From Clostridiales bacterium (GTDB lineage: Bacteria; Bacillota; Clostridia; Lachnospirales; Lachnospiraceae): a DNA stretch of 64,000 nucleotides. The stretch lies in NCBI GenBank assembly GCA_012520655.1, contig JAAYNW010000008.1, positions 1 through 64,000 of the forward strand, written 5' to 3'. Shown here in pieces: positions 30,533-38,468 of the stretch (the stretch's first letter is position 1; every line of letters starts with the position of its first letter). A program made the translations under genes and the position numbers. The notes beneath the pieces were generated by a model. The model searched no databases. It was not told the DNA's origin and saw only the letters and a list, made by a program, of their open reading frames with translations.

Positions 30533-31414
30533 TTGCATAAATATTTAAGGGCAATTGGCTTTAGTAAATTAAAGGATAGAAAGGAACTGCAAAATCTATT
30601 GACAGATATTATTGTTAATTCGAATGAACGTGCTTATACATCTAACGGGGACGATACGATTTTGGCAGTATTCTGCAAAGATTTTGGTGAAAACATGGGA
30701 ATAGCGGTCTGTGGAGAATTCGATAAGGAAGAGAAATATTCCTATGATTACTATTATCCATATTTAAGAGGAACCGGGATCACCTCCGAAGAGGATGTAT
30801 CCGTAGAACGCCATGCCGGTACGGAATCATATGCAGGAGTGTGCGACGACATTAAAGTAGGCGTTTCTCTCATTTTTTATCTACAGAATATGATTCCCTA
30901 TGTGAAAGCTCAATATAGCAATAGCCTTCCGATAAGGGGAACTACTCTCACTCTATCGGGGCTTTCACTCCAGGGGAAGATTATGATGCCGATTATAAAA
31001 AATGAAAAAGATAAAAAGATCATTCAAAAGGCATCTAATAACCGCAATTCTTTAATTGCGGCTGCGAGAAAAGGAGACGAAGACGCTATCGAGAGTCTGA
31101 CGCTCGAAGATATGGATACCTACACTACGATTTCCAAAAGAATTCAGAAAGAGGATTTATTCAGCCTTGTTGATACCTATTTTATGCCCTATGGTGTCGA
31201 GTGCGACCAATACTCCATTTTGGGAGAAATCATGGAATGCCATAAGGTAACAAATAGAATGACAGGAGAAGAAATATACCAGATGACAATAAGTTGCAAT
31301 GACCTCCAGTTCGATATTTGCATTAATTCCGAAGACCTGTATGGCGAACCACAGGTAGGGAGAAGATTTAAAGGAAATATATGGATGCAGGGGTATATTA
31401 ATTTTCCCGAATAG
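30533..31414 (+). CDS. DUF3881 family protein
   Basis: A cytoplasmic-looking protein of about 293 aa starting MHKYLRAIGFSKLKDRKELQ, which I recognise as DUF3881, a family found largely in Lachnospiraceae and without known function. The track begins at a GTG (30524), but that codon overlaps the ribosome binding site AAGAGGTG; TTG 30533 fits the spacing and the family N-terminus, so I chose it. It has no membrane segment. It lies 60 bases after serS and is followed by a strong terminator. Confidence 0.82.
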   Translation: MHKYLRAIGFSKLKDRKELQNLLTDIIVNSNERAYTSNGDDTILAVFCKDFGENMGIAVCGEFDKEEKYSYDYYYPYLRGTGITSEEDVSVERHAGTESYAGVCDDIKVGVSLIFYLQNMIPYVKAQYSNSLPIRGTTLTLSGLSLQGKIMMPIIKNEKDKKIIQKASNNRNSLIAAARKGDEDAIESLTLEDMDTYTTISKRIQKEDLFSLVDTYFMPYGVECDQYSILGEIMECHKVTNRMTGEEIYQMTISCNDLQFDICINSEDLYGEPQVGRRFKGNIWMQGYINFPE

Positions 31415-31441
31415 TTAAAGACTAAAAATGCATCGCAGTTT

Positions 31442-31471
31442 AAAGGAGGGAAATAAAATGCCCTCCTTTTG
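31442..31471 (+). terminator. Rho-independent terminator after DUF3881 gene
   Basis: AAAGGAGGG (31442-31450) pairs with CCCTCCTTT (31461-31469) around a 10-base loop, followed by TTTTGCTT. It ends the parA-to-DUF3881 transcription unit. Confidence 0.8.
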
Positions 31472-31513
31472 CTTAATATTTATTTTATCATTATATAATT
31501 TTCAAAGGGATGG

Positions 31514-31542
31514 TTGTCAGAGCTTGCTTCTTATGGTAAAAT
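31514..31542 (+). promoter_or_regulatory. Promoter of tRNA-Arg
   Basis: TTGTCA (31514-31519), 17 bases, then TAAAAT (31537-31542), about 45 bases upstream of the tRNA. Confidence 0.5.
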
Positions 31543-31556
31543 AATTCGGTAGCATT

Positions 31557-31582
31557 TTTTGATAATTAATTTTGATAATTAA
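31557..31582 (+). repeat. Perfect tandem 13-bp repeat upstream of tRNA-Arg
   Basis: TTTTGATAATTAA occurs twice head to tail (31557-31569 and 31570-31582), ending four bases before the mature tRNA 5' end. Confidence 0.7.
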
Positions 31583-31586
31583 ATGA

Positions 31587-31658
31587 GCTCTCATAGTTAA
31601 ATGGATATAACGTACCCCTCCTAAGGGTAAATTTCCAGTTCGATTCTGGATGAGAGTG
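31587..31658 (+). tRNA. tRNA-Arg (anticodon CCU)
   Basis: A 72-base cloverleaf. The acceptor GCTCTCA pairs with TGAGAGT (one G-U). D arm GTTA-AATGGATA-TAAC, anticodon stem TACCC/GGGTA with loop CTCCTAA (anticodon CCT), and T arm TCCAG-TTCGATT-CTGGA are all intact. It decodes AGG. CCA is not encoded; the discriminator is G and a T-rich run follows. Confidence 0.92.
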
Positions 31659-31928
31659 TTATTTTTTTGATTATTAATCTATTCTTCTGTCAGCTTATCT
31701 ATGTTTCATAGCAATTAGGAAATCAACAGCTTATATAGTTTTACGCATAATCTTCTATATTCTTGATTCTTTTAACGTTACCAATTCCATACATTTATTG
31801 CATTTAGTATCACATAACTTCAAAAAATAAATATTGACTGTAAAAACTTGTATCCAATAGAAGTTTAAAGTAATATGAAATAAAGGAATTTTAATAAAGG
31901 TATATTAAATAAAGGGAGACTTACATAC
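31659..31928. other. Intergenic region after tRNA-Arg, no gene seen
   Basis: About 270 AT-rich bases between the tRNA and the MBL pseudogene. TTGACT at 31834-31839 might be a -35 box, but I see no convincing -10 and no ORF or strong fold. Confidence 0.4.
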
Positions 31929-32412
31929 TGACATATAATAATAATGGTTATCGCGTGTTAAGACAGATACTCTTAGGTGTTCCTGCTATATCATTTCGTA
32001 TAACAATAAGAATATTTTAATCGATACAAGTATGAAATGGGAACGCTTGGCACGATCCTTTTTATGATTTTAAAAATATGAAGCATGTCCATATGCTCGT
32101 CCGTTAATGCAGAACATTGTGAATTATTATTTAGGAGATGCAGCCAGGCTTATTGAGACTCCTGGGCATTCACATGACAGTATATCCATTATTCTGGAGG
32201 ATAAAATTGTATTTTTGGGAGATACTTTGGTAAGTACGATTGGCCCCAAATACCCGCCGTTTGCAGACGAAGAAATATTGCTGAAAAAGACATGGAAAGA
32301 ATTATTGAAAACAAAAGCGAAACTGTTTTGCCCTGCGCATGGCAGACCGTTTGGGCGTGTGGCTTTTATAAAAATATATCAAAAGGAGGTAATTTCATGG
32401 GAAAAAAATTAA
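31929..32412 (+). pseudogene. Decayed metallo-beta-lactamase-fold hydrolase gene
   Basis: Fragments in different frames read NNNGYRVLRQILLGVP, NILIDTSMKWERLARS and, from 32107, LIETPGHSHDSISIILEDKI then VFLGDTL and FCPAHGRPFG. These are ordered pieces of one MBL-fold enzyme. The HxHxDH metal motif that should come between KHVHMLV and the 32107 ORF is missing, and stops and frameshifts separate the pieces. The 101-aa ORF in the track is therefore the remnant of the C-terminal half. Its 3' end runs into the flavodiiron gene, whose ribosome binding site lies inside it. Confidence 0.75.
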
Positions 32413-33584
32413 CGGATAAGGTGAGTTGGGTAGGAAAGACGGATTGGGAGTTAATGAAGTTTCATGGGGATGAATATTCTACGCACAGAGGTTCTTCTTA
32501 TAATTCTTATTTGGTACGGGATCAGAAGACTGTCCTGATTGATACGGTATGGCAGCCTTATGACAAGGAATTTGTAGCCCGTTTGCGTCGGGATATCGAT
32601 TTACGTCAAATTGATTATATTATTATGAACCATAGTGAGGTCGATCATAGCGGTGCACTGCCCGAATTGATGAGAGAGATTCCGGATACCCCTATTTATT
32701 GTACGGCAAACGGTGCAAAAATTATGAAAGGACATTATCATCAGGAATGGAATTTCGTACCTGTTAAAACCGGAGATTCTCTCGAGCTGGGAGAAAGTAA
32801 TCTCGTATTTGTAGAGGCGCCTATGCTCCATTGGCCGGATAGTATGATGACTTATATGACCGGTGAAAATATTCTTTTCAGCAATGACGCTTTTGGTCAG
32901 CATTTTGCAACCGAATCACTGTATAACGATGCTGTGGATGAGGCCGAGTTATTTGCGGAGGCACTGAAATATTATGCAAATATTCTTACTCCCTTCAGCT
33001 CGTTTGTAACCAAAAAAATCCGGGAGATTCTTGCATTAAACCTTCCGGTAGACATGATTTGCACGAGCCACGGAGTGATTTGGAAGGAGAACCCTGCTCA
33101 AATAATTGAACAATATCTGAAGTGGGCAGATAATTATCAAGAGAATCAGATTACGTTGGTTTATGACACTATGTGGAATTCTACACGTAAAATGGCTGAA
33201 GCAATAGCCGCCGGTATCGGTCAAGCCGATCCGTCCATAACGGTTAAGCTTATGAATGCAGCCAAGGAAGACAAGAATGATATTATTACCGAGGTATTCC
33301 GTTCCAAAGCAATTCTTGCAGGTTCCTCAACCATTAATAACGGACTGCTTTTCTCCATGGGCGGCATTCTTGAAATGATGAAGGGAATGAAGTTTAAAAA
33401 CAAAAAAGCTGCTGCTTTCGGGAGCTATGGATGGAGCGGTGAATCTGTGAAGCAATTAACGAAAGCTCTCGAAGAAGGCGGGTTTAAAATAGTCGATGAT
33501 GGCTGCCGCATGATGTGGGTTCCGGATGAAGAAGGACTTTCCTCTTGCATTGAATACGGAAAGCGATTTGTGGAGTCGCTTTGA
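32397..33584 (+). CDS. Flavodiiron protein (FprA type, O2/NO reductase)
   Basis: A 395-aa class A flavodiiron protein that reduces O2 to water or NO to N2O in anaerobes. The lactamase-like domain keeps the diiron ligands: MNHSEVDHSG, MLHWPDSM, SNDAFGQH and CTSHGVIW. The C-terminal flavodoxin domain binds FMN (LVYDTMWNSTRKMAEAIAAG; FGSYGWSGESVK). There is no fused rubredoxin, so electrons come from a separate rubredoxin or similar partner. The track start at 32292 runs through the MBL pseudogene; AAAAGGAGGT six bases before ATG 32397 decides the start. No dedicated promoter is obvious. Confidence 0.93.
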   Translation: MGKKLTDKVSWVGKTDWELMKFHGDEYSTHRGSSYNSYLVRDQKTVLIDTVWQPYDKEFVARLRRDIDLRQIDYIIMNHSEVDHSGALPELMREIPDTPIYCTANGAKIMKGHYHQEWNFVPVKTGDSLELGESNLVFVEAPMLHWPDSMMTYMTGENILFSNDAFGQHFATESLYNDAVDEAELFAEALKYYANILTPFSSFVTKKIREILALNLPVDMICTSHGVIWKENPAQIIEQYLKWADNYQENQITLVYDTMWNSTRKMAEAIAAGIGQADPSITVKLMNAAKEDKNDIITEVFRSKAILAGSSTINNGLLFSMGGILEMMKGMKFKNKKAAAFGSYGWSGESVKQLTKALEEGGFKIVDDGCRMMWVPDEEGLSSCIEYGKRFVESL

Positions 33585-33712
33585 TTTAAGGGCAGCTGCA
33601 ATGTTATTTAGCCTTCTTTTATTATACCATTTTATATGGTAATATTGGGTAGTAAAGATAACGGATATTAATTCGGTGCTAATTGAGGTAATCAGGGGGA
33701 ATTTAAAAGTAC

Positions 33713-35041
33713 ATGAATATAAAAATAAAAATGCTTATAAAGGATTTGATGAATAAAACGGCTTTCCATTATAAAAGGCATCCGATATTATTTAGTTTAT
33801 GCACCAGTTTTTTTATTGCTTTTGTGTTTGGCATTGTATTTGTGGCACAAGCGGCATGGAAATATAGCATTAACTTGAATGAATTATCTATATTTGTTCT
33901 GGGATTTCTTTGCTTATGGATATTTGCCGGTTTTCCGTTCATTTTGACTTTAATAAATTTATTTATGCTATTTTACAGGAAAACATCTCAGGAAATCTTT
34001 ATAAGCAATAGAAAAATTGAGCTATTAGTTATTTTTCTTGGGATAATATATTCTATAACTTATATTTCTCTTGGTTTTCCCGATATAGTTTATTCCGACT
34101 GGCAGGAACAACTTTATAATTCTGCGATGCACACTCCTATTTTCACGGATGCAATGCCTACTGTAACAGCGGTTGGAGCTGTTTCGATACTTGGATATTT
34201 TATTGTCCGTTATAGGCAATTAGAAAAAATGTCTCCCTTGGTCATCACGTTTTGTATCGGTGCCATGTATTTGGGGGTAGCAGAGTGTATTCTTTGGATT
34301 GTTCAAATATGGAACGGCGAATTTCATGCGTTAGTCTTATGTTTATTTCCGCTTAATTTTATTGTTATTGTGTTAAAAACAATGAAGGATATTATTTTGA
34401 AATGGCGAGAAATACATAATTCGGATTTGAATCCGGCGGATGAACAAAGCAATTTTTATCAAAAGCCATTATTTGCGCTTATTAATTCCTGGTTATTGAA
34501 CTCGACCAATTGGCCTTTTATCGGGCTACTTTTTTCCCTTCCGCTGTTAGGAGTTCTGGTCGTCGTTTTGGCGTTGTTCGGACAGGCACCGGACAGCTTC
34601 ATAAAAGCTTGGACAGAGACGGCCGATTGGAACTTGTCACAGCGCGTTGCACCTCAAAATATCAGTTATGATGAGCATTACTTATGTACGGTGGCGGCAG
34701 GCGGACATAAAAAAGTAGTAAAGCCTTTGCGTCTTGGAAAGAGGCACGGACATGAGGTTATTGTTAACAGGCAGTTGTGCATTGCCAATGCGTTTGAACA
34801 AATTCTGGAAGAAAAGACGCCGCATTTGCATAAAATGATACGCAGTGCTTATGATAAATACGGTTATCCGGTTGCCCGACATATCAAATCGCCGTATACG
34901 GCGGATATTATTTACTTTTTTATGAAACCGGCGGAATGGTTTTTCTTGTTCATTATTTACCTTTGCGACAGCAAACCGGAAAATAGAATTGCACTGCAGT
35001 ATATTCACGGGCCCGACAGAGGAGATAATTGCGGAATATAG
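33713..35041 (+). CDS. Polytopic membrane protein, DUF6688-like, unknown function
   Basis: A 442-aa protein with about seven membrane segments in residues 20-300 (FSLCTSFFIAFVFGIVFVAQ; FVLGFLCLWIFAGFPFILTL; ELLVIFLGIIYSITYISLGF; PFIGLLFSLPLLGVLVVVLA). A soluble C-terminal part follows with HYLCTVAAGGHKKVVKPLRL, GHEVIVNRQLCIANAFEQIL and YDKYGYPVARHI. The conserved-looking C-terminus resembles what I recall as DUF6688; I cannot confirm this without a search. It is 22 bases before the ABC substrate-binding lipoprotein and likely co-transcribed. Function unknown. Confidence 0.7.
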   Translation: MNIKIKMLIKDLMNKTAFHYKRHPILFSLCTSFFIAFVFGIVFVAQAAWKYSINLNELSIFVLGFLCLWIFAGFPFILTLINLFMLFYRKTSQEIFISNRKIELLVIFLGIIYSITYISLGFPDIVYSDWQEQLYNSAMHTPIFTDAMPTVTAVGAVSILGYFIVRYRQLEKMSPLVITFCIGAMYLGVAECILWIVQIWNGEFHALVLCLFPLNFIVIVLKTMKDIILKWREIHNSDLNPADEQSNFYQKPLFALINSWLLNSTNWPFIGLLFSLPLLGVLVVVLALFGQAPDSFIKAWTETADWNLSQRVAPQNISYDEHYLCTVAAGGHKKVVKPLRLGKRHGHEVIVNRQLCIANAFEQILEEKTPHLHKMIRSAYDKYGYPVARHIKSPYTADIIYFFMKPAEWFFLFIIYLCDSKPENRIALQYIHGPDRGDNCGI

Positions 35042-35063
35042 TTATAAAGAGGAGAATAGCATT

Positions 35064-36143
35064 ATGAAAAAGTTGCTTTTATTGTTAAGTATAATTTCAT
35101 GCTTGTCATTATTGGCAGGCTGCGGCAAACAGACGGAGAATCCCGCTGTGGAAAATGCAGGCGAAGAAGGTTCTGTTCAGACGGATGAGACGCAGGCTTC
35201 GGAAGAGGATAAAGAGCTTCCTGAGACGAGTATTCGCGTTATGGCATTGAAAGGCCCTACGGCTATGGGTATGGTGGAGCTGATGGAGGAAGGAGAGGCT
35301 GGTACCGTAAATGGCAATGATTATGATTTTACAATTGTAGCTTCCGTAGACGAAGTGATTCCTAAGATTGTACAAGGAGGAGTGGATATCGCGGCTGTCC
35401 CTGCAAACCTTGCTTCCGTGCTTTATAATAATACCGATGGACAGGTTCGAGTGCTTGCCATAAATACTTTAGGAGTGCTATATATAGTGGACACAGGTGA
35501 TACAGTACATTCGGTCGAGGATCTGAAGGGAAGAACCATATATGCCAGCGGAAAGGGAGCAACTCCTGAGTATGCTCTTAACTACATACTCTCGGAAAAT
35601 GGAATCGATCCGGAAAAGGATGTGACGATCGAATGGAAATCGGAACATGCGGAATGTGTGACGGCTCTTGCGGTTTCTTCTAAGGAAAGTGAAGTTGCAT
35701 TGCTTCCTCAGCCTTTTGTTACTACGGCTCAGACCCAGAATGACAGAATACGAATAGCGCTGGATCTGACGGAAGAATGGGATAAATTGCAGGAGGATGC
35801 GGAGTTTCCCAGTGCGCTTCTTACCGGAGTTATCGTGGCTAGAGCGGATTTTATAGATGCGCATCCCGAGGCAATTAGTGCCTTTATGGATTCTTATAAG
35901 AAGTCCGTAGACTATGTGAATGAAAATATTGAGGAGGCAGCAGGTCTTATTGAGAAATTCGATATTATACCTTCTGCCGTAGCGCAAAAGGCGCTGCCAT
36001 ACTGCAATATTACATTCATAGAAGGCGGGGAGATGAAAGACAAGCTTTCCGGATATTTGAAAGTATTGATGGAACAGAATGAGAAGTCCGTGGGAGGAGT
36101 GATTCCGGCTGATGACTTTTATTACAACAGACAGGGCGAATAA
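35064..36143 (+). CDS. ABC transporter substrate-binding lipoprotein (NMT1/SsuA/ThiY-like)
   Basis: A 359-aa lipoprotein with signal MKKLLLLLSIISCLSLLAGC (lipobox LAGC). The mature part has IRVMALKGPTAMGMVELMEE, VDIAAVPANLASVLYNN and SVEDLKGRTIYASGKGATPE, matching the NMT1/THI5/SsuA family that binds sulfonates, thiamine precursors or related compounds. The track start at 34989 overlaps the previous gene; ATG 35064 has AGAGGAG upstream and a proper signal peptide. Permease and ATPase follow directly. The ligand cannot be told from sequence. Confidence 0.88.
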   Translation: MKKLLLLLSIISCLSLLAGCGKQTENPAVENAGEEGSVQTDETQASEEDKELPETSIRVMALKGPTAMGMVELMEEGEAGTVNGNDYDFTIVASVDEVIPKIVQGGVDIAAVPANLASVLYNNTDGQVRVLAINTLGVLYIVDTGDTVHSVEDLKGRTIYASGKGATPEYALNYILSENGIDPEKDVTIEWKSEHAECVTALAVSSKESEVALLPQPFVTTAQTQNDRIRIALDLTEEWDKLQEDAEFPSALLTGVIVARADFIDAHPEAISAFMDSYKKSVDYVNENIEEAAGLIEKFDIIPSAVAQKALPYCNITFIEGGEMKDKLSGYLKVLMEQNEKSVGGVIPADDFYYNRQGE

Positions 36144-36882
36144 AACAGAGGTAAAAATATGGGCGGTTCTTCTATGGCTGATTGTGTGGGAGATAGCAGC
36201 ACGTTCTATCGGACAGGAGATACTCTTGGTATCTCCTGTTGTTGTATTGTTCAAATTTTTTCAATTAATGATTACCTTAGAATTCTGGCAGTCCGTCGCT
36301 TTTTCGTTTCTGCGGATTATAGGAGGTTTTATCCTCGCACTGTGTGTAGGAAGCTTTTTAGCCGCCGTCAGTTCAGTCAGCTCTTTTATAAGAGAATTGA
36401 TGCAGCCTCTTATTGCGGTTATGAAAGCAGTACCTGTCGCGTCCTTTATTATTATCATATTGATATGGATACCTTCACGTAATTTAGCGGCAGTTATCTC
36501 TTTTCTTATGGTGCTGCCCGTTGTATATAAGAATATTTTGGAAGGCATAGAGAGAATGGACAGGCAGCTTTTGGAAATGGCGGAGGTTTTTAAAGTATCG
36601 CATTTAAAGCGATTCCGATATATATACCTTTCACAGATTATGCCATATTTTAAAATAGCATCCTCTCTGTCACTCGGATTGTGCTGGAAGGCCGGAGTAG
36701 CAGCGGAGGTAATCGGAATTCCTCAAGGTTCGATTGGTGAAAAACTATATGAAGCGAAAGTTTATCTACAAACTCCGGATTTATTTGCATGGACATTTAC
36801 CATCGTTTTATTGAGCGCCGGTTTTGAAAGGTTATATCTTATTGTTGTGGATAACTTGGTAAAAAAAGTTGAAAGAGGTTGA
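36112..36882 (+). CDS. ABC transporter permease (SsuC/TauC-like)
   Basis: A 256-aa inner-membrane permease with about six helices (IWAVLLWLIVWEIAARSIGQ; SFLRIIGGFILALCVGSFLA; VASFIIIILIWIPSRNLAAV). The EAA-type loop that docks the ATPase is around AEVIGIPQGSIGEKLYEAKV. It overlaps the substrate-binding gene by 32 bases, implying translational coupling, and precedes the ATPase by 20 bases. Confidence 0.88.
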   Translation: MTFITTDRANKTEVKIWAVLLWLIVWEIAARSIGQEILLVSPVVVLFKFFQLMITLEFWQSVAFSFLRIIGGFILALCVGSFLAAVSSVSSFIRELMQPLIAVMKAVPVASFIIIILIWIPSRNLAAVISFLMVLPVVYKNILEGIERMDRQLLEMAEVFKVSHLKRFRYIYLSQIMPYFKIASSLSLGLCWKAGVAAEVIGIPQGSIGEKLYEAKVYLQTPDLFAWTFTIVLLSAGFERLYLIVVDNLVKKVERG

Positions 36883-36902
36883 AAACTTAAGGGAGAGCCA
36901 CA

Positions 36903-37493
36903 ATGGATATTATAGTTCGCAATTTATCAAAAAAGTATGGGGAAAAAAAGGTGTTTCATAATTTTTCCGCAATAATAAAAGAGGGGGGCGTAACGTCTAT
37001 CATGGCTCCGTCCGGTGCGGGTAAGACAACATTTCTCAGAATTCTTGCGGGGCTTGAAAAGGCGGACGAAGGAAGCATAGAAGGAATGGAAGGTAAGAAT
37101 ATCGGTATGGTTTTTCAAGAAGACAGGCTTTGTGAAAATTTGAATTCCGTTTCCAATATTAGTTTCGTATGCAGTAACGCGATAACCAGGCAGCAGATTC
37201 TTGAGGAATTACATAAAGTCGGACTTGCGGGAAGCGAGTTGCAGCCGGTTCGGGAATTGTCCGGCGGTATGCGCAGGAGAACTGCCCTGGTGCGTGCGCT
37301 TTTGTCCGTTTATGATATATTAATTCTGGATGAACCTTTTAAAGGGCTGGATGAAAGCAATAAAATAGAAATCATGAACTACACGCTGAAAAAAAGCATG
37401 GGAAAGACTGTTATACTGGTAACTCATGATGAAAACGAAGTAAAGTTTATGGGAGGGGAAATAATATATATGTATCCTCATATAATAAAATAA
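36903..37493 (+). CDS. ABC transporter ATP-binding protein (SsuB/TauB-like)
   Basis: A compact 196-aa nucleotide-binding subunit. Walker A APSGAGKTTFLRILAGL, Q-loop GMVFQEDRL, signature LSGGMRRRTALVRAL, Walker B DILILDEPFKGLDE and H-loop LVTHDENEV are all intact, so it should be active. It is shorter than typical SsuB/TauB (about 250 aa), ending soon after the H-loop. It completes the importer with the two preceding genes. Confidence 0.9.
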   Translation: MDIIVRNLSKKYGEKKVFHNFSAIIKEGGVTSIMAPSGAGKTTFLRILAGLEKADEGSIEGMEGKNIGMVFQEDRLCENLNSVSNISFVCSNAITRQQILEELHKVGLAGSELQPVRELSGGMRRRTALVRALLSVYDILILDEPFKGLDESNKIEIMNYTLKKSMGKTVILVTHDENEVKFMGGEIIYMYPHIIK

Positions 37494-37516
37494 CTTTAAA
37501 AATAAAGGATATAAAT

Positions 37517-38335
37517 ATGTTCTATATCACTTCCTCGGATAATGTAAAAATAGCTGTCTATAATTTTGACTGCGGAGGAGCACATACTGTTTTTCTCATC
37601 CACGGCTGGCCGCTTTCCCACAAAATGTATGAATATCAGATTGAAAGATTAATCGCCTGCGGTTACAGGGTTGTGACACTCGATTTGAGAGGATTCGGGA
37701 ATTCCGACGCGCCTGGCTGCGACTATTCCTTTGATCGGATGGCGAAGGATGTCTATGAAATCATATCCGCACTTTGTTTGAAGGATATTATGCTTGTAGG
37801 ATTTTCTATGGGCGGGGCAATTGCACTCCGGTACATGAATTTATATCGTGGTTATGAAGTAAGGCAGCTGATTTTGTTAGCGGCGGCGGCTCCTTCATGG
37901 ACACAGAGACCAGGCTATCCTTACGGTTTTACAAGGCAATATGTGGACGAATTAATAGAACGGGTATGTACAGATAGGCCGAAAGTTGCTTATGAATTCA
38001 GCCACGACCAGCTTTTTGCCAGTCCGCAGAGCAAAGCGGCCAAGGACTGGTTTGGAGATATTGCCCTTTCCGCATCAGGAATCGGTACTTTGAAGGCGGC
38101 CATTTCTCTTCGCGATGAAGACGGAAGGAGGGATCTGGCAGCAGTACGCGTACCAACGGTAATCATTCACGGTGCCAAAGACATTGTCGTATCCAACGAC
38201 CTTGTCAGAATTCAACACAGAGGAATCCGAGGCTCCAAATTATACACTCTTGAAAACAGCGGTCATGGAATTATATACGATGAATTGGATAAATTCAACA
38301 GAATATTTATAGATGTGATTGATGGAGCTTATTAA
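37517..38335 (+). CDS. Alpha/beta hydrolase, haloperoxidase/esterase-like
   Basis: A 272-aa soluble alpha/beta hydrolase. It has the oxyanion strand TVFLIHGWPLSHKMYEYQ, LDLRGFGNSDAP, nucleophile elbow GFSMGGAIALRY, acid IIHGAKDIVVSND and His ENSGHGIIYDE, a complete catalytic triad. The overall pattern is that of non-haem chloroperoxidase-like esterases. It follows the ABC ATPase by 23 bases and is probably in the same operon, so it may act on the imported compound; that is inference. Confidence 0.85.
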   Translation: MFYITSSDNVKIAVYNFDCGGAHTVFLIHGWPLSHKMYEYQIERLIACGYRVVTLDLRGFGNSDAPGCDYSFDRMAKDVYEIISALCLKDIMLVGFSMGGAIALRYMNLYRGYEVRQLILLAAAAPSWTQRPGYPYGFTRQYVDELIERVCTDRPKVAYEFSHDQLFASPQSKAAKDWFGDIALSASGIGTLKAAISLRDEDGRRDLAAVRVPTVIIHGAKDIVVSNDLVRIQHRGIRGSKLYTLENSGHGIIYDELDKFNRIFIDVIDGAY

Positions 38336-38340
38336 AAAAT

Positions 38341-38378
38341 ATGCACCAAGTTGAAAGAATAAATACCGCTTGGTGCAT
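38341..38378 (+). terminator. Hairpin after the hydrolase gene
   Basis: ATGCACCAAG (38341-38350) pairs with CTTGGTGCAT (38369-38378) around an 18-base loop. The U-tract is poor, so termination strength is uncertain. TTGACA at 38384 just after it may be the -35 of the next gene. Confidence 0.5.
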
Positions 38379-38468
38379 AATTCTTGACATTTGAATAAAA
38401 AGTATTCAAAATAAAAGGAAATAGGCATCTTTAGGTAGGACTGTTTTGCAAAGGAAAAGGTATCTTTC

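Noticed and set aside
32107-32412. 101-aa ORF as an intact metallo-hydrolase gene
   Set aside because: It lacks the N-terminal half and the HxHxDH motif, has no ribosome binding site, and upstream fragments in other frames show it is part of a pseudogene.
33625-33641. Small hairpin TACCAT-TTTAT-ATGGTA after the flavodiiron gene
   Set aside because: Only six pairs, AT-rich and without a U-tract; too weak to call a terminator.
35478-36254. 258-aa minus-strand ORF opposite the substrate-binding protein gene
   Set aside because: The plus strand codes for a convincing lipoprotein; the opposite frame has an implausible composition and no motifs.
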